From Saccharomonospora amisosensis (GTDB taxonomy: Bacteria > Actinomycetota > Actinomycetes > Mycobacteriales > Pseudonocardiaceae), in the NCBI RefSeq assembly GCF_011761185.1, contig NZ_JAAOYM010000001.1:2418001-2482000 (forward strand): a DNA stretch of 64,000 nucleotides, read 5' to 3'. This document shows positions 59,872-64,000 of this stretch, in pieces. A program made the position numbers and the translations under genes. The notes under the pieces were generated by a model. The model saw only the letters and a program-made list of their open reading frames with translations. It was not told the origin of the DNA and made no database searches. How positions within the stretch are numbered: the stretch's first letter is position 1; each line of letters opens with the position of its first letter.

Positions 59872-59906
59872 GGTGGGGGCCGGGGCGCTGGTACCCGGCC
59901 CCCACC
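59872..59906 (-). terminator. Hairpin terminator after mdh
   Basis: GGTGGGGGCCGGG (59872-59884) and CCCGGCCCCCACC (59894-59906) form a perfect 13-bp stem with a 9-base loop. It starts 14 bp beyond the mdh stop codon on the minus strand. No U-tract, as is common in actinobacteria. Confidence 0.82.
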
Positions 59907-59919
59907 GTGAGGGGTGTCG

Positions 59920-60954
<1,035 letters not shown>

Positions 60955-61015
60955 CTATCCGCCGTCACGAGGAGCGGTCGGGTGCGTCGTCTCACCTGAA
61001 CCGATCGAGCCAGAC

Positions 61016-61033
61016 TGTATAACGTCCTATACG
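61016..61033. repeat. 18-bp palindromic element, copy 2
   Basis: TGTATAACGTCCTATACG matches 16 of 18 positions of the element at 50549-50566. The arms pair over five bases (GTATA/TATAC) around a 6-bp centre. It lies 107 bp upstream of mdh, so a role in mdh control is possible, unlike copy 1. Confidence 0.6.
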
Positions 61034-61085
61034 GCTTGGCTTGTAGAGACACACCTCACTTCGGCACCGCAACAGCCAAGCCGTA
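61030..61085. repeat. 12-bp inverted repeat between the GH92 gene and mdh
   Basis: TACGGCTTGGCT (61030-61041) and AGCCAAGCCGTA (61074-61085) are exact reverse complements separated by 32 bases. The left arm shares four bases with the 18-bp palindrome. It could form a hairpin at the 3' end of the GH92 transcript or a structured mdh leader. The local composition is noticeably less GC-rich than the surroundings. Confidence 0.55.
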
Positions 61086-61140
61086 CCTCCCAAAACAGCA
61101 CGGAAGATGACAGTTTCCGCAACGGCTTGCAGCTGAGGTT

Positions 61141-64000
61141 TCAGCTCAGCAGCTCCCACTGCGCCAACCGCAGCCGTGGCCATGTCGTCTCCGTGATGCG
61201 CAGCCGGTGCAGCCGGCAGCGCATCGGCTCTGTGATCCGAAACGCCCTTGTCTGGCGGCGCCACTGGAACACCTCGCCGTGCCGCTCGTCCAGCACGGTC
61301 CACTCCAGACCGTCCGGGGAACCCTCAAGTACCCAACCGCTCGGGGTGCCCTCGGTGCTGCCGGAGGTCAGCGTGTACATCCTCACTGTCCCCTCGCCCT
61401 CGTGCCGAAGCACCGGGTAGGCCGTGCGGAACGCCACCTCGGTGAACGTGGTGTCGTCGGTGAGCGCGGTCACGTCCGTACCGTCGCAGCAGCTCACGGT
61501 GCCAGCGACTTCCTTGAGTGGGCGAGGCCGGTGGGTGGGGCCGCTGACAGCGCCCCACGCCGAAGGGGTGGGGCCGAGTTCGAAGTCCAGTACCGCGCCA
61601 GCGGTGAGCACCTCGTGGTCGAGCCACGGCGAGTCGTGCGGCTGCCCGTTGACGCGCAGGCTCCGCACGTACACGTTCTCTGCGCTGTTGCCGGGCGCGT
61701 TAACCACGATGTCGTTGCCGTTCTCCAGGTGCACCACCGCGCGGGTGAACAGCGGTGAGCCGATGACGTAGTGAGGGCTGCCTACCGCGAGCGGGTAGAA
61801 CCCGAGCGCGCTGAACAGGTACCAGGCCGACATCTCACCGTTGTCCTCGTCGCCGGGATAGCCCTGCCCGATCTCGCTGCCCAGGTAGCAGCGGCGCAGC
61901 ACCTCTCGCACGATCCGCTGGGTTTCGGCGGGTGCGCCCGCGTGCGCGTACAGGTAGGCAATGTGGTGTGAGGGCTGGTTGGAATGGGCGTACTGACCGA
62001 GCCGCACGTCCCTCGCCTCGGTCATCTCGTGCTTGACCAACCGGTAGGAACCGGTGCGGGTGCCGGTTTCCGGTGTGGCGAAGAAGGTGTCAAGGGCGGA
62101 CTTCAACCCGGCGCGGCCGCCGTGCAGCGCCGCCAGCCCTTCACCGTCGTGCGGCACGGCGAACGCGGCGTTCCAGCCGTTGGTCTCGGTGTAGTCGTAG
62201 CCCCACACGGTGGGGTCGTACTCCTCGGGACTCCACCTCCATTCGCCGCGAGGCGTGCGGCCCTGGAAGAAGCCGATGCGGTGGTCGAAGTGCTCGACGT
62301 AGCCTTGCGCGCGGCTGCCGAAGTAGACGGCGTTGTCGGCCTCTTCGAGCGCCAGTGACCAGTTGGCGAGCCCGAAGTCGTTGACGCATCCCTCCAGCGA
62401 CCACGAAAGGCCTTCCCGCACCGATGTGGGGGTGAAACCGAGGAAGATCGACTGCGACAGCCCGCGCCTGCCCACGCGCCACCCCGAAGGTGTGACGGTC
62501 GCGTTCTTGACGGCGGCGTCGTAGGCGGCGCGCACGTCGAAACCACGCACTCCCTTCAGGTAGGCGTCGGCGAAGGCGACGTCGGAACCGGTGCCGACCA
62601 TCGAGAGCCCGTAACCGGGGCACGACCACCGCGAGATCCAGCCGCCCTCCCGGTACTGGTTGACGAAGCCCTCCAGCAGCCTGCCGCACAGCGTCGGCGC
62701 CAGCAGTGCGTAGGCCGGCCATGCGGTGCGGTAGGTGTCCCAGAACCCGTGGTTGACCGACATCGGTCCTTCGAACACCCGCGCGCCCTGCCGCAGCCTG
62801 CGACGAGCCACGGGGCTGGCGTGTCGGGTGCCCTGTGGGGTGTCCTCCTCGGCGCGGTTGGGGTAGAGGAACAGCCGGTAGAGGTTCGAGTAAAGGGTGG
62901 TCAGCTCGTCGTCGGTCGCGCCTTCGACCTCCACCCTGCCCAGCAGGTCCCGCCAGCGACTTCGGGCGCGGTCGCGGACGTCGTCGAACGTCAACGGCCG
63001 GGCCAGCTCGGTCTCCAGGTTGCGCCGGGCCTGCGGGGCGCTGATGAGCGAGGTCGCGATGCGCATGGTGACCTCGCGTTCGGCGAACCGCACGTACCCG
63101 GTGACGGTTCGCCACGGTGGTCGGCGCAACCGCCGTCCCGCGATCGGCGCCTGGTCGAAGGTGGCGTGCAGGTACATCTTGTGCGTGCCTGCCGACGACC
63201 GGCTGCGTACCCAGGTGTGCCCGGTCACCGTGCGCTGGGCGGTGTCGATGTTCACCTTGCCGAAGTCGCGCACGTTGTCGAACAGCAGCCACCCCTCCTT
63301 GTCGGGGAAGGTGAACCGCATGATGGCACCGTGGTCGGTCGGTGCGATGTCGGTGGTGATACCGCAGCGGAACCGGACGCCGTAGTGGTGTGGCCGGTCG
63401 GTCTCCTCGGTATGGGAGAAGGCGAGCGCGCGGTCCCGGCGGCGGGTGCGCAGCGGCCCGGTCCCCGGCATGACATGGAAGGTGTTGCGGTCGCCGATCC
63501 ATGGGCTCGGCAGGTGGCTGAGCGCGAAGGCCTGTAGTGAGCCATGCTGGTAGTGGTAGGGCCAGGACAGGCTGCCCGCGTCGGTGACCGGAGTCCAGAG
63601 GTTGAACCCGTTGGGAACCGCGGTGGCGGGCAGGCAGTTTCCACGGGAGAAGTGGCGGCCGGAGTGGGTACCCCTGGTGGTGTGGACGTAGTCGACCGGG
63701 TCTCGGCGGGCCTGTTCGACCTCTCCGACGCGGATGTCGTCGATCCAACCGGTGATCTCCTGCTCGCCGGGCGGCGGTTCGGTGACGAGCACGATCGCCC
63801 GTGCGGTGCGCCCTGCCGCGACGGCGCCGAGCCGGTGTCGTACCAGGTTCCACTGATCGACATACAGCGTCTTCGACCGGCCCTGCTGCGCCGCGGCGGC
63901 GCCGGGTGTGAGTTCGCTGAGCGTGCTGCCGTCGTCGAACTCGATGTCGACGGCCACGTAGCTGCTGCGGTAGGTGGGGACACCGGCGCCGCGCCCGGAC
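61141..64000 (-). CDS. GH92 family alpha-mannosidase, 5' end beyond the window
   Basis: Calcium-dependent exo-alpha-mannosidase family. About 953 residues are visible and the frame is still open at 64000, so the N-terminus lies outside. The GH92 N-domain contains DIEFDDGSTLSEL and TRGTHSGRHFSRGNCLPATAVPNGFNLWTPV. The catalytic (alpha/alpha)6 domain has MSVNHGFWDTYRTAWPAYALL, VGTGSDVAFADAYLKG, SNQPSHHIAYLYAHAG and GYPGDEDNGEMSAWYLFSALGFYP. The last 100 or so residues look like a discoidin/F5-8-type sugar-binding region. The usual role is removal of mannose from glycoproteins or mannans. No signal peptide can be judged because the start is missing. Confidence 0.92.
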   Translation of the reverse strand, partial: SGRGAGVPTYRSSYVAVDIEFDDGSTLSELTPGAAAAQQGRSKTLYVDQWNLVRHRLGAVAAGRTARAIVLVTEPPPGEQEITGWIDDIRVGEVEQARRDPVDYVHTTRGTHSGRHFSRGNCLPATAVPNGFNLWTPVTDAGSLSWPYHYQHGSLQAFALSHLPSPWIGDRNTFHVMPGTGPLRTRRRDRALAFSHTEETDRPHHYGVRFRCGITTDIAPTDHGAIMRFTFPDKEGWLLFDNVRDFGKVNIDTAQRTVTGHTWVRSRSSAGTHKMYLHATFDQAPIAGRRLRRPPWRTVTGYVRFAEREVTMRIATSLISAPQARRNLETELARPLTFDDVRDRARSRWRDLLGRVEVEGATDDELTTLYSNLYRLFLYPNRAEEDTPQGTRHASPVARRRLRQGARVFEGPMSVNHGFWDTYRTAWPAYALLAPTLCGRLLEGFVNQYREGGWISRWSCPGYGLSMVGTGSDVAFADAYLKGVRGFDVRAAYDAAVKNATVTPSGWRVGRRGLSQSIFLGFTPTSVREGLSWSLEGCVNDFGLANWSLALEEADNAVYFGSRAQGYVEHFDHRIGFFQGRTPRGEWRWSPEEYDPTVWGYDYTETNGWNAAFAVPHDGEGLAALHGGRAGLKSALDTFFATPETGTRTGSYRLVKHEMTEARDVRLGQYAHSNQPSHHIAYLYAHAGAPAETQRIVREVLRRCYLGSEIGQGYPGDEDNGEMSAWYLFSALGFYPLAVGSPHYVIGSPLFTRAVVHLENGNDIVVNAPGNSAENVYVRSLRVNGQPHDSPWLDHEVLTAGAVLDFELGPTPSAWGAVSGPTHRPRPLKEVAGTVSCCDGTDVTALTDDTTFTEVAFRTAYPVLRHEGEGTVRMYTLTSGSTEGTPSGWVLEGSPDGLEWTVLDERHGEVFQWRRQTRAFRITEPMRCRLHRLRITETTWPRLRLAQWELLS

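Overview
The window is high-GC DNA with dense coding, frequent GTG starts and many 4-bp ATGA/GTGA gene overlaps. It carries a complete yrbE/mce operon, an F420-type LLM oxidoreductase, a DUF5703 protein and an uppP/histidine-phosphatase pair. Together these point to an actinobacterium, most likely of the Pseudonocardiaceae (Amycolatopsis, Saccharomonospora or Prauserella type); the genus is an inference. I support 55 protein genes. I found no tRNA, rRNA, CRISPR array, integrase or transposase, and no gene-free stretch reaches 300 bp.

Left part (1-10138): a low-oxygen block. It opens with the end of a hydrogenase-4/formate-hydrogenlyase-like complex whose large subunit has lost all four NiFe-binding cysteines. 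After a tandem-repeat patch and a divergent SpoIIE-type phosphatase come cydABDC (cytochrome bd oxidase and its assembly exporter) and a ribosome-hibernation factor preceded by two DosR-like boxes. This resembles the M. tuberculosis dormancy locus around Rv0079-Rv0087.

10146-25951: a lipid uptake and oxidation block. A long leftward operon reads MpaB-family (DUF2236) oxygenase, yrbEA, yrbEB, mceA-F, Mce-associated protein, fadD, acyl-CoA dehydrogenase. A double-domain TetR regulator is divergent to it, followed by a second DUF2236 gene with its own divergent TetR regulator.

26002-32946: sulfide/persulfide handling. Two sulfide:quinone-reductase-like flavoproteins and a persulfide dioxygenase-rhodanese sit behind two perfect CsoR/CstR-type operators that overlap -10 elements. 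A strong bidirectional terminator separates them from a CopB-like metal ATPase, and a DUF574 methyltransferase lies beyond.

33028-43629: a leftward set of ATP-dependent DNA ligase, GT4 glycosyltransferase, glycogen-debranching-type enzyme and a DUF2231 membrane protein; then a PoxB-like TPP enzyme, a bile-acid:sodium-symporter-family protein, a CrtI-like oxidoreductase and two unknown proteins.

43825-52293: a form II CoxL/S/M molybdo-hydroxylase; APS kinase divergent from a sulfotransferase; a virginiamycin B lyase; and an unknown protein behind a perfect LexA (SOS) box next to a WYL regulator.

52069-64000: mostly housekeeping genes: DUF5703, a lipoprotein, aldo/keto reductase, F420 oxidoreductase, UppP, histidine phosphatase, M3 peptidase, a YwaF-like membrane protein, malate dehydrogenase and, running off the right edge, a GH92 alpha-mannosidase. 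Two kinds of short repeated elements recur between genes: a 21-bp tandem repeat at three sites and an 18-bp palindrome at two.
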